Assembly (NCBI RefSeq): GCF_009797025.1
Contig: NZ_CP047027.1
Location: 992,001 to 1,056,000, forward strand
DNA from: Cellulophaga sp. L1A9
Lineage (GTDB): Bacteria > Bacteroidota > Bacteroidia > Flavobacteriales > Flavobacteriaceae
Direction: 5' to 3'
DNA: 64,000 bases
Part shown: positions 23,997 to 32,065 of the stretch, piece after piece
Position numbering within the stretch: the stretch's first letter is position 1
How the letters are laid out: each line of letters begins with the position of its first letter
Position numbers and translations under genes: made by a program
The notes under the pieces: model-generated
Told to the model about the DNA's origin: nothing
The model's database searches: none
What the model saw: only the letters and a program-made list of their open reading frames with translations

Positions 23997-25055
23997 ATGA
24001 AAATCGGAATTACTGGAACAGGATCATATATACCTCCTGTTTTAACAGCTAATAGCAGCTTTAACAACCATACATTTTTAAATACTGATGGAACCGCTTT
24101 TGCGCATTCCAACGAAGTAATAATAGAAAAATTCAAAGCCATTACGGGTATTGAAGAACGGCGCTATGTCACAGAAGATTTGAATACTTCTGACATTGCT
24201 TTCTTAGCAGCAGAAAAGGCAATTGCCGATGCTGGAATAGATAAAGAAACCTTAGATTATATCATATTCGCGCATAATTTTGGCGATGTAAAACACGGTA
24301 CCTCTCAAGGAGATACCCTACCAAGTTTAGCGACACGTGTTAAGCATCATTTAAAAATAAAAAACCCAAAATGTGTTGCGTATGACCTTCTTTTTGGATG
24401 TCCAGGTTGGATTGAAGGCGTAATACAAGCAAATGCATTTATTAAAAGTGGTATTGCTAAAAAATGCTTAGTGATTGGTGCAGAAACGCTTTCTAGAATC
24501 GTAGATGATTATGATCGTGATTCTATGATTTATGCCGATGGCGCTGGAGCTACAATTATTGAAGCTTCTGATAAAAACGGGGAAATTTTAACACATTCTT
24601 CTGCCACCTATGCATATGATGAATCGCATTATTTATTTTTCGGTCCTTCCTACTCAGAAAAAGAAACATCTGGAAGAAATTATATAAAGATGCATGGCCG
24701 AAAAATCTATGAGTTTGCAGTAACCAATGTCCCAAAAGCCATGAAAGATTGTTTGGATAGCAGTGGAGTAGCAATTACCGATGTTAAAAAAATATTCATT
24801 CACCAAGCGAATGAAAAAATGGATGAAGCTATCGTAAAACGCTTTTACAAATCGTACGGAATGCAAATGCCAGAAGGTATTATGCCGATGAATATTAGAG
24901 AGAATGGAAATAGCTCTGTAGCTACAATTCCAACCTTGTTTGATATGGTTAAGCATGGAAAATTAGAAAATCAGTCGATTGAAAAAGGAGATGTTGTTAT
25001 ATTTGCAAGTGTTGGCGCAGGAATGAATATCAACGCCATTGTTTACAGACACTAA
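23997..25055 (+). CDS. 3-oxoacyl-ACP synthase III family protein (FabH-like)
   Basis: A 352-residue protein counted from ATG 23997; an upstream in-frame TTG would extend it into the promoter region. It is a thiolase-fold KAS III: active Cys135 in DLLFGCPGWIEG, His in IFIHQANEKM and Asn in RENGNSSVATIP, so the Cys-His-Asn triad is complete. It condenses an acyl-CoA with malonyl-ACP or makes a related bond. The N-terminal segment differs from housekeeping FabH, so it may be a paralogue for branched or secondary lipids. It lies 14 bp before a methyltransferase gene and is probably co-transcribed with it. Confidence 0.9.
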   Translation: MKIGITGTGSYIPPVLTANSSFNNHTFLNTDGTAFAHSNEVIIEKFKAITGIEERRYVTEDLNTSDIAFLAAEKAIADAGIDKETLDYIIFAHNFGDVKHGTSQGDTLPSLATRVKHHLKIKNPKCVAYDLLFGCPGWIEGVIQANAFIKSGIAKKCLVIGAETLSRIVDDYDRDSMIYADGAGATIIEASDKNGEILTHSSATYAYDESHYLFFGPSYSEKETSGRNYIKMHGRKIYEFAVTNVPKAMKDCLDSSGVAITDVKKIFIHQANEKMDEAIVKRFYKSYGMQMPEGIMPMNIRENGNSSVATIPTLFDMVKHGKLENQSIEKGDVVIFASVGAGMNINAIVYRH

Positions 25056-25069
25056 CAGCCTTTTTTTAC

Positions 25070-25591
25070 ATGTACGAAAACACGTTTCCAAATAAGCGAT
25101 TTGAGCATACTTTAAACTTCTTAAAAAAACATGTGACCACTTCGCAGCCTATTCTGGATTTAGGTGTAGAAAACCCATTTTCGAAAATCATGACAGCACG
25201 TGGTTTTAAGGTAAAAAACACAGGCGGCGAAGATTTGGATCTCGACTTTTCCTCTGTGGTTTCTTCTGATGCAGAAGTAGTAACCGCTTTTGAAATATTT
25301 GAGCACCTTATAGCTCCATTCAATGTATTACGAGAGATAAAGGCCGATAAATTGGTTGCTAGTATTCCCATGCGATTATGGTTCTCCCCCGCCTACCAGA
25401 GTAAAACGGATAAATGGGACCGTCATTATCATGAATTTGAAGATTGGCAGTTCGATTGGCTTTTGGAAAAAGCAGGTTGGAAAATTGTAGACCGTATTAA
25501 ATTTACGAATCCCGTAAATAAAATAGGCTTCAGACCTTTGCTTCGTAAGTTTACTCCTAGATATTATATGGTTTACGCAGAACGCATATAA
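25070..25591 (+). CDS. SAM-dependent methyltransferase-like protein
   Basis: A 173-residue protein. ILDLGVENPFSKIMTARGF stands at the SAM-binding motif I position but without the usual GxGxG, and VVTAFEIFEHLIAPFNVLRE matches the FEVIEHL motif of methyltransferase families 11/23. The C-terminal WHRYHxF-like stretch (WDRHYHEFEDWQFDWLLEKA) fits the same group. The degenerate motif I makes activity less certain. It directly follows the KAS III-like gene. Confidence 0.75.
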   Translation: MYENTFPNKRFEHTLNFLKKHVTTSQPILDLGVENPFSKIMTARGFKVKNTGGEDLDLDFSSVVSSDAEVVTAFEIFEHLIAPFNVLREIKADKLVASIPMRLWFSPAYQSKTDKWDRHYHEFEDWQFDWLLEKAGWKIVDRIKFTNPVNKIGFRPLLRKFTPRYYMVYAERI

Positions 25592-25666
25592 ATACTTTTT
25601 GAGTTCAATACCTATTCATTTTTCTATTATCTTACCACCATATATTATCTTTATTTTAAAACAACC

Positions 25667-26080
25667 ATGCCAAAATTAATAGTAGAACGAATTTCTGAAT
25701 GGAACAATAAAGCCCGACAAATAGACTTCTATATTGATGGTGTACAAAAAGGAGTTCTGGATAATGGCAAAACTTTAGCCTTTGAACTTGAACCCGGAAC
25801 CCACGAAATTGTAGCTAAAATTAATAATCGAAGAAGTCAAAAAGTGCAAATCAATTTCACTAAAGACGAAACCAAAACTTTTAAACTAGCAGGTTTTAAA
25901 TACGGTAGCCTAGTAATGCCATTAATAATTGGGTCTGTATTAATCTTCCTTGCCTGCAAAGCTTTTCTTAATATTGAATTGAAGTTTTTATTAGGGCTTT
26001 CTTTGTTAGCTTTTTTATATCCTGTGTATTATATGACACTAGGCAAAAACAATTACCTATCTTTAGATGAAGTAAATTAA
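25667..26080 (+). CDS. Small membrane protein with PEGA-like N-terminal domain
   Basis: A 137-residue protein. Residues 1-75 look like a small beta domain related to PEGA: RQIDFYIDGVQKGVLDNGKT and FELEPGTHEIVAKIN. Two membrane segments follow (about 85-102 and 105-125), with a short tail. Unknown function. It is a single gene with no clear operon partner. Confidence 0.75.
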   Translation: MPKLIVERISEWNNKARQIDFYIDGVQKGVLDNGKTLAFELEPGTHEIVAKINNRRSQKVQINFTKDETKTFKLAGFKYGSLVMPLIIGSVLIFLACKAFLNIELKFLLGLSLLAFLYPVYYMTLGKNNYLSLDEVN

Positions 26081-26127
26081 AATACCTACGTTTTAATTCC
26101 CAATAACATTAAGATAAGTTAGCAATT

Positions 26128-26664
26128 TTGAAAAATGAAATACATATAATTTGGGCTGACCTTAATGAGGAGCTATTTGCATTTATGCTCTCGCAATTAA
26201 AAGATGAAGAACTTACAAAAGACCTACATCAAGAAGTTTTTATAAAAGTCCAAACAAAAATTCATCAATTAAAACACACTTCTAAACTTACGAGTTGGGT
26301 CTATCAAATTGCCAGGAATACTATTATTGATCATTTTCGTAAAACAACATCAAAAAACATCAGCTTAGAAAATTTTGACATTCCTGAAAGTGACCTTGAT
26401 AATTTTGATTATTCAAATCTAAGCGCTTGTATCAATCAAAAAATAACATCACTTTCTACGACACACAAAGAAGTGATTCTCTTAACTGCTTTTCAAAACT
26501 ACAGTCAGAAAGAACTAGCAGAACACTTGAAGCTATCGTATTCAGGAACAAAATCTAGAGTCCAAAAAGCTAGGGAAATACTTAAAAATACTATTTTAGA
26601 TTGCCCGAATCTTGAAGCCGACAGTTCTGGGAAGTTGCTAGATTTTGAAAAAAACTCAGAGTAA
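26128..26664 (+). CDS. RNA polymerase sigma factor, SigZ-like
   Basis: A 178-residue ECF-type sigma factor with a TTG start (the nearby ATG is out of frame). Region 2 is ELFAFMLSQLKDEELTKDLH then QEVFIKVQTKI and LTSWVYQIARNTIIDHFRK; region 4 is LSTTHKEVILLTAFQNYSQK then ELAEHLKLSYSGTKSRVQKA. The Cys-containing tail ILDCPN fits SigZ. No anti-sigma gene follows; the next gene, a PhzF-like enzyme, starts beyond its stop at 26723. Confidence 0.85.
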   Translation: MKNEIHIIWADLNEELFAFMLSQLKDEELTKDLHQEVFIKVQTKIHQLKHTSKLTSWVYQIARNTIIDHFRKTTSKNISLENFDIPESDLDNFDYSNLSACINQKITSLSTTHKEVILLTAFQNYSQKELAEHLKLSYSGTKSRVQKAREILKNTILDCPNLEADSSGKLLDFEKNSE

Positions 26665-26722
26665 CTACGTCTTTTTAAAACTACATACGTCCATTAAGTA
26701 TATATCCTTAAAAAACAAAAGA

Positions 26723-27610
26723 ATGGACCCATCAAAATTAATTACAGTACAAATCATTAATGCCTTTGTGGCCAATAACAAAGGAGGAAACCCCGCGGGA
26801 GTTGTTTTAAATGCAGACCATCTCTCTATAAAAAATAAGTTAGAAATAGCTCAAAAAGTGGGACTCTCCGAAACAGCATTTGTATCAAGTTCTAAAACGG
26901 AGGCTTTTAAGTTAGACTTTTTTACCCCCACAAAACAAATAGCCCATTGCGGACATGCAACCGTTGCAACCTTCTCTTACCTAAAACAGCTAGGCTTACT
27001 ACAAGGGACTCAATCCTCCAAAGAAACCATTGATGGAAGCCGAAAAATAAAAATAATAGGAGAAAATGCTTTTATGGAACAACTAGCTCCAAAATATAGC
27101 TCACTAGAAAAACACGAAGCCGCTATATTAAAATCAATAGGTCTTACTAGATCAGATCTATTGCCTAATTCTTCAATTCAGCTAGTCAACACAGGTAATT
27201 CATTTATAATTATCCCTATTAAAACCACAAAACTTCTAAAAAACTTAAAACCCAACTTAGGACTCATTAAAAAAATTAGTATAGAACTAGAGGCTATAGG
27301 GTACTATGCGTTTACACCTACCGCATCAGACCTAAACAGTGATGCAAGCACTAGAATGTTCGCACCCAGCTATGGAATTTCAGAAGAGGCAGCTACAGGA
27401 ATGGCTGCTGGGCCTTTAGCGAGCTATTTGCATGATGTTATGGCTATAGACAAAAAAATATTTAGGATTGCACAAGGGAATTTTATGGAAGTTCCTTCGC
27501 CTAGTTTAATTATTGTCGATTTGAATATTGAAAAAGGGAAAATAACACGACTGATGGCTGGCGGAAAGGGAATCGTCAAAGAAGAAATCATTGTTTCTAT
27601 AAGCAATTAA
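26723..27610 (+). CDS. PhzF family isomerase-like protein
   Basis: A 295-residue protein counted from ATG 26723. PhzF/diaminopimelate-epimerase-fold features: INAFVANNKGGNPAGVVLNA at the start, GLSETAFV with the catalytic Glu equivalent, DFFTPTKQIAHCGHATVATF, and EEAATGMAAGPLASYLHD. It is a cytoplasmic isomerase whose substrate is unknown; no other phenazine genes are near. It is convergent with hxlR and separated from it by a hairpin at 27635-27667. Confidence 0.9.
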   Translation: MDPSKLITVQIINAFVANNKGGNPAGVVLNADHLSIKNKLEIAQKVGLSETAFVSSSKTEAFKLDFFTPTKQIAHCGHATVATFSYLKQLGLLQGTQSSKETIDGSRKIKIIGENAFMEQLAPKYSSLEKHEAAILKSIGLTRSDLLPNSSIQLVNTGNSFIIIPIKTTKLLKNLKPNLGLIKKISIELEAIGYYAFTPTASDLNSDASTRMFAPSYGISEEAATGMAAGPLASYLHDVMAIDKKIFRIAQGNFMEVPSPSLIIVDLNIEKGKITRLMAGGKGIVKEEIIVSISN

Positions 27611-27634
27611 ACCACAGTTCTTTTACAACTTACA

Positions 27635-27667
27635 TATAACGGTTAGGCAGCTAACCAAACCGTTATA
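27635..27667. terminator. Bidirectional hairpin between phzF-like and hxlR-like genes
   Basis: TATAACGGTT and AACCGTTATA pair as outer arms, with an alternative inner pair GGTTAG/CTAACC. It lies between two convergent genes. Confidence 0.6.
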
Positions 27668-27690
27668 TTTATTTTTTAGCTTCGGCTCTG

Positions 27691-27996
27691 TTATTTTTTA
27701 TCGTCTAAACCCCATTGATCTAAACTTTTCAGAATAAGCTCTAAAGATTTTCCTCGAGCCGTTAAAGCATATTCTACCTTAGGCGGTACAACAGGATATA
27801 TTTTCCTTGAAAGTAATCCGTCTTTTTCCAATTCCCTAACGGTTTGCGTAAACATCTTGTTAGAAATTCCAGGAATTTTCTTCTGCAAAATTCCCGATCG
27901 TTCTGCTCCTTCTAGCAAATGAAACAATACAATTGGTTTCCATTTTGTACCAATTAAACTCATGGTATACTCTAAGGGGCAATAATTTGCATTCAT
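27691..27996 (-). CDS. HxlR family transcriptional regulator
   Basis: A 101-residue winged-helix protein: CPLEYTMSLIGTKWKPIVLF with the conserved Cys6 near the N-terminus, then GISNKMFTQTVRELEKDGLL (recognition helix and wing) and VEYALTARGKSLELIL. HxlR/YodB-type regulators often sense thiol-reactive compounds through this Cys. It is divergent from the VOC protein gene, 119 bp away, which it probably controls. Confidence 0.92.
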   Translation of the reverse strand: MNANYCPLEYTMSLIGTKWKPIVLFHLLEGAERSGILQKKIPGISNKMFTQTVRELEKDGLLSRKIYPVVPPKVEYALTARGKSLELILKSLDQWGLDDKK

Positions 27997-28040
27997 TTAA
28001 CATTGATTAAGTCACTAAAATTCAGCAAATTACTCCTTTA

Positions 28041-28099
28041 GGTAACTATCATCCTTTTTGGTAAGTTATTGCCATTAAGGCAAATATAATTTAATTTTG
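28041..28099 (+). promoter_or_regulatory. Promoter and candidate HxlR operator of the VOC gene
   Basis: TTG (28069-28071) and TAATTTTG (28092-28099) are 20 bp apart and match the Bacteroidota promoter form TTG-N19/20-TAnnTTTG. GGTAACTAT (28041) and GGTAAGTTAT (28060) are near-repeats 19 bp apart, the second touching the -33 element; they are candidate regulator sites. Confidence 0.5.
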
Positions 28100-28115
28100 A
28101 CTCAAAATTAATACT

Positions 28116-28628
28116 ATGACAACTAAAAAAGAATATCCAAAATCATTTTCCCATATTGGTATAACTGTTCCTGATATAAAAAAAGCTGTAACCTTTTATA
28201 CGGAAGTAATGGGCTGGTATATCATCATGGAACCATCAACCATTAAAAAAGAAAAAGACACAGCTATCGGACAAATGTGTATAGATGTTTTTGGTGATGA
28301 TTGGGAAACCTTTGAAATTGCCCATTTGGCCACATCAGATGGGATAGGAGTAGAATTATTTTCTTTCCCTCATGGGATAAAAGAAGCTCCTGAATTTAAC
28401 CCCTTTAATACTGGTCTATTTCATTTCTGTATTCAAGACCCAGATATTGAAGGCCTAGTTGATAAAGTTATAGCACATGGCGGAAAACAAAGAATGCCTA
28501 TCCGTGAGTATTACCCTGAAGACAAACCTTTTAAAATGTGCTATGTAGAAGATCCTTTTGGGATTGTATTTGAAATTTACACCCATAGCTACGAATTAAC
28601 CTACTCTTCTGGTGCATATACTAAATAA
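28116..28628 (+). CDS. VOC (glyoxalase/dioxygenase superfamily) protein
   Basis: A 170-residue protein with paired beta-alpha-beta-beta-beta modules: HIGITVPDIKKAVTFYTEVM with the metal-ligand His in the first strand, IEIAHL/GVELFSF-type strands with Glu, HFCIQDPDIEGLVDKVIAHG in the second module, and YVEDPFGIVFEIY at the end. The VOC metal ligands (His, Glu, His, Glu) appear present. It could detoxify an electrophile such as methylglyoxal or a quinone, which fits control by a neighbouring HxlR regulator. Substrate unknown. Confidence 0.88.
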   Translation: MTTKKEYPKSFSHIGITVPDIKKAVTFYTEVMGWYIIMEPSTIKKEKDTAIGQMCIDVFGDDWETFEIAHLATSDGIGVELFSFPHGIKEAPEFNPFNTGLFHFCIQDPDIEGLVDKVIAHGGKQRMPIREYYPEDKPFKMCYVEDPFGIVFEIYTHSYELTYSSGAYTK

Positions 28629-28676
28629 GCTATAGCTTCAAATTGAAGCGTGCTCTCATTTAAAAAAATGCTTTTC

Positions 28677-28700
28677 TGGGAAACAATGGCATGTTTCCCA
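28677..28700. terminator. Hairpin between VOC gene and response regulator gene
   Basis: TGGGAAACA/TGTTTCCCA, a perfect 9-bp stem. On the minus strand it is followed after a short spacer by a run of T, so it probably ends the response regulator transcript. Confidence 0.55.
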
Positions 28701-28734
28701 AAAAAGCAAGCACTCTGAAATTAAACTGTTTTTA

Positions 28735-29373
28735 TTAGCAAGCTTCTTTCAATTCTAGCTCTCTAAGCTTCACTAAAGCTTCAGATTTAGAATTTACATT
28801 AAGCTTCACATAAATATTTTGGATATGGAAGTTTACCGCACTAGCAGTAATAAATAATTTTTCAGCAATCATTTTATAGGTACTCCCTTGACATAAGTAT
28901 TCTATAATCTGATTTTCTCTTTTTGAAAATGAATCGTATGTTTTACTTTGAAACATAGAAATTAATTTTGAAGCAATATCATGGCTCATTGCTGCACCTT
29001 CAAATTTTATAGAATCTAAAGCATGGTGTAGCCTTGCGTTTGTAAGGGGTTTGGTTAAATAGCCATTCGCTTGATTTTTAAATGCTTTTTTAACTTGTTC
29101 AAAATCACTATCAGCACTTAACATAATAACTTTTATATCTGCTTTTAATTTTCTAAAATAATGTATCGCATCTATACCATTTAAGTCTGGAATTGCTACT
29201 TCTGATACAATAATATCGGGCATTACAGTATTAAATTCTTGTAGGGCATTATTTACCGAAGTATAAATACCTGCAAGTCTATAATCTGTATAGGTTTCAA
29301 AGAAATAACGATAACCTTCATGAAATTGTTTGTCGTTATCAATGATCATAATTTTTAGAACATTTGATTGCAT
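28735..29373 (-). CDS. LuxR-type response regulator with Glu at the phospho-site
   Basis: A 212-residue protein counted from ATG 29371-29373. The receiver domain (about 5-125) has the acidic pair in IIDNDKQFHEGY and the conserved Lys in GYLTKPLT, but the phospho-acceptor Asp of the strand PDIIVSxVAIPDLNG is Glu58. The C-terminal GerE/LuxR helix-turn-helix is FSKRENQIIEYLCQG then MIAEKLFITASAVNFHIQNI. Glu can mimic phospho-Asp, so it may be constitutively active or regulated another way. No histidine kinase is adjacent. The leader has two C-tracts shared with two other nearby minus-strand genes. An in-frame TTG start 24 bases upstream would translate that tract and is less likely. Confidence 0.85.
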   Translation of the reverse strand: MQSNVLKIMIIDNDKQFHEGYRYFFETYTDYRLAGIYTSVNNALQEFNTVMPDIIVSEVAIPDLNGIDAIHYFRKLKADIKVIMLSADSDFEQVKKAFKNQANGYLTKPLTNARLHHALDSIKFEGAAMSHDIASKLISMFQSKTYDSFSKRENQIIEYLCQGSTYKMIAEKLFITASAVNFHIQNIYVKLNVNSKSEALVKLRELELKEAC

Positions 29374-29616
29374 ATTGTGGGGGTTTTTGGGGATCAACAG
29401 CTTTCATTTTTGGGCAACGAAAGACATCAACAATTAAAATTTGTTTTAAATATTTTACTAAAAAAAGACATTAAACTACCGGAGATAATTAGGGGAAATT
29501 ATCCTTATAGCAACTATAAAACTTTAAATCTTAAATAAAAGGGGGACTATCTCAAGATTAATATCTTACAGCTAAATACCTTAAAATCAGTAATTAATAA
29601 TGTATTAAATAACAAC

Positions 29617-29754
29617 TTAGCGCCAATAGAACTGAAGTTTATCTGCTTTTGGCTGTTTAATTTCTATTAAGAAATTAATAAGACTTTCGTTAAGTTTTGA
29701 AAAAAGAGTGTACTGTCCTCTATGAGGAAACTGTAGGTTTTTATTAGTTTTCAT
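29617..29754 (-). CDS. Small ORF of 45 residues with C-tract leader
   Basis: An ATG-to-TAA frame of 45 codons, too short for most gene callers: starts MKTNKNLQFP and ends KADKLQFYWR. It is basic, with no membrane segment and no recognised family. Support comes from its leader: CCCC-AAAA-CCCCC lies six bases before the ATG, nearly identical to that of the response regulator gene and similar to that of the PorP/SprF gene. It could be a real small protein, a leader peptide, or a decayed gene that kept its leader. Confidence 0.4.
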   Translation of the reverse strand: MKTNKNLQFPHRGQYTLFSKLNESLINFLIEIKQPKADKLQFYWR

Positions 29755-30085
29755 TTGTTTGGGGGTTTTGGGGAATTGTAAAATTCTATTTTATAAGCTT
29801 TTATTTTTTTTTAATTAAACATTACTAAATTATACTTGTTACTACTATAACAACTCAAGATTAAAAACTCCTGACAATCTAGATTATCTTATCTAAATTT
29901 ATATAATTATTTTACAAACCTAGCAAAAATTAGTAATACTTTTCTTACGTTTAAATATCTTTCGATGAACAACATAGCACTTCATCGGCAACTTACTGTA
30001 TTTCAGAAAAATACCCTTTTTTAGAAAGGTGTGCATTTTGTCGAAAAGTTTAAATTGGAAGAAAATAATAGCTATTTAAACGCAA
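29755..30085. other. Intergenic region upstream of the 45-residue ORF
   Basis: Very AT-rich sequence between the small ORF and the terminator at 30086-30142. It presumably contains a promoter for the minus-strand genes. No further gene, repeat or RNA is recognised. Confidence 0.35.
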
Positions 30086-30142
30086 AAAACTATCGAAATG
30101 ACTTTGACTGAAGGTAACAGTCTTAGACATTTCGATAGTTTT
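30086..30142 (-). terminator. Terminator of the PorP/SprF gene
   Basis: A perfect 15-bp outer stem, AAAACTATCGAAATG/CATTTCGATAGTTTT, and an inner stem GACTG/CAGTC around AAGGTAA. On the minus strand a T-run follows. Confidence 0.85.
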
Positions 30143-30191
30143 ATTACTACTAACTAAATCTAACTAATTTAAAATATGCAATTTTAATTCT

Positions 30192-31985
30192 TTAATCTTC
30201 ATACATGTTTGCTGCAGTAGCAGTAGAATTCATAGTATCTACTTGCATGATCCATTTTTCATCATTGTATTTTCCGTTTAGATTAGAAACATAAGCTGTT
30301 TCTGCTTCTTGTTTTACTTCGTAATCTGCTAAGTACACATAGAATAATCCGTTTTCTTTATTAAAAAACTTCTTAGGATTTAAACCTCTATTTTGAAGGT
30401 TCTTCATGAAAGCGTTTAAATACTTCTCTGTTTTATACACATTTGCAATTACATAATATCCTGTCTTTACTCCTACTATATCTGCTTCGTTTAAAACTTT
30501 GATCGATAATTTTTCGTAATCTTTTTTAGCGTGATCATTATTGATAGCATATGTCTTTTTAATTTCAGCTTTAGTAGCTGCAATTAGTTCATTAGGATTA
30601 TTGTAGGTTGCATTAGTTGTCCCTGAAGTACTTGCTGTTTTAATTTCATTTTTTAAAACTCTAACGATATCTTCAAATCTTCTTTCAAACTCTTGATTTC
30701 TTGTAGACTCTAATGAATCTAAGCGATAGATTAATTCATCTAAGATTAAGCTGTTTTCGTAAGCTAAAGAGTTTACATCTTCTATAGCATCATTTACGGC
30801 CATTCCACTTGAACCAGCGCCTCTTTCAATTGTTTTTCTACTTTTCTTAGGAATCCCTTTTTTATTTGATTTTACCGGAACCGTATTTTCAGCGTCATCA
30901 ACAGCATTCTCTATTTCAGATTCTTTCGTTTGTTTTTCTTGAGCCGACATTAATCTAAGGATCTGCTCTTCATAGTTTCTAATAATAGCATCTACTTTGC
31001 TATCCTGAGAATTATCTACATAATCTGCTAAAGTCTTTTTATTATTCTTAAAAGTGTAGGCTACGGAAACTTCATGATTCCACCCCAAATCCGCTTCCGT
31101 GTTCGCCACATCTTTCTCCATCAAATATCCCAAAGACATTTTATCACTTAAATTAAAACCAAACCCTGCAGAAAGCCCATAATCTGCATCAAACGTTGAT
31201 TGTAACCAACCATACTTAGGCAGCTCTAAAACCATTGATCCTACATACGTAAAGCTATTATCGCTATTACGTGCAACTTGTATCATTGGTGTAAACCTCC
31301 CATTTGCAAACAACCCCCTAGTTGCGCCGATGGTGTGCGTATACTGTAACGCTGCCTTTATACTTTTATCATTAAAGTTGGTTAAAAACTCGTTTGTAGA
31401 TTGGTTGTATTTAAATAAATCTTGTGCATATACGCTAAAATCAAATTTTCCTATAGATAAAGTAACCCCTGGCTGAATCGCTATTTTACTTTCTTTCTTA
31501 GCTTGCGCTAATTCAGGATCACTTTCATCTGCTATGACACGGTTTCTATCTAAACCATCACTAAAATAAGTAATATTGGTCCCAAACGTCAAGTTACTTT
31601 TTTCCCCTAATTGCACTGACGTTGCATAATTTGCATTGAAACCAAATTCTTGAACTACCCCTGACCATTGGCTGTATACCCCTAAACCTAATGCCGTATG
31701 ATCATTAATTTTATTACTAAACCCTATAAAGTAATTTTGATTATTGTCTTCAAAAGTGCTGTATTGATTTCTGTGTAAAATGTTAACATAAGATTTGTTC
31801 TCTCTTACCAATGAAAAAGTAGGATTGATTAAAAATCTATTAAAAAACAATTGATTGTGGTATGTAGTTTTAGTACCAAAATTTGATATTGCTTCTTCTT
31901 GACCTAGTACACTTTGAAAACTGATCATTACAATGAATACAATTACCAAGGTAATTTTGTTCGATATGTTAGTTACGTTGTTCAT
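30192..31985 (-). CDS. PorP/SprF family type IX secretion membrane protein with C-terminal SPOR domain
   Basis: A 597-residue exported protein (signal peptide 1-28, ending VLGQ). Residues about 35-320 are a PorP/SprF outer membrane barrel: NHLYFNR-like start LFFNRFLINPTFSLV, then GLGVYSQWSGVVQEFGFNAN and LGYLMEKDV. A charged linker with coiled-coil tendency follows (about 330-480). The end (about 500-585) is a SPOR-like domain, GYYVIANVYKTEKYLNAFMK and GLFYVYLADYEVKQEAETAY. PorP/SprF proteins help secrete or display surface adhesins via the type IX system. The next gene upstream encodes a PD40 protein. The usual giant adhesin partner is not in the window. Confidence 0.85.
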   Translation of the reverse strand: MNNVTNISNKITLVIVFIVMISFQSVLGQEEAISNFGTKTTYHNQLFFNRFLINPTFSLVRENKSYVNILHRNQYSTFEDNNQNYFIGFSNKINDHTALGLGVYSQWSGVVQEFGFNANYATSVQLGEKSNLTFGTNITYFSDGLDRNRVIADESDPELAQAKKESKIAIQPGVTLSIGKFDFSVYAQDLFKYNQSTNEFLTNFNDKSIKAALQYTHTIGATRGLFANGRFTPMIQVARNSDNSFTYVGSMVLELPKYGWLQSTFDADYGLSAGFGFNLSDKMSLGYLMEKDVANTEADLGWNHEVSVAYTFKNNKKTLADYVDNSQDSKVDAIIRNYEEQILRLMSAQEKQTKESEIENAVDDAENTVPVKSNKKGIPKKSRKTIERGAGSSGMAVNDAIEDVNSLAYENSLILDELIYRLDSLESTRNQEFERRFEDIVRVLKNEIKTASTSGTTNATYNNPNELIAATKAEIKKTYAINNDHAKKDYEKLSIKVLNEADIVGVKTGYYVIANVYKTEKYLNAFMKNLQNRGLNPKKFFNKENGLFYVYLADYEVKQEAETAYVSNLNGKYNDEKWIMQVDTMNSTATAANMYED

Positions 31986-32065
31986 CTTTGGGGATTTTTG
32001 TGGGGTTTATTTTGTAATCGCTAATACTTGGGGAGTATTATGTATTATCTTATAAGTAGTTGGGG

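Noticed and set aside
29755..30085. A structured RNA or riboswitch upstream of the 45-residue ORF
   Set aside because: Beyond the terminator hairpin I find no conserved RNA motif; the region is simply AT-rich.
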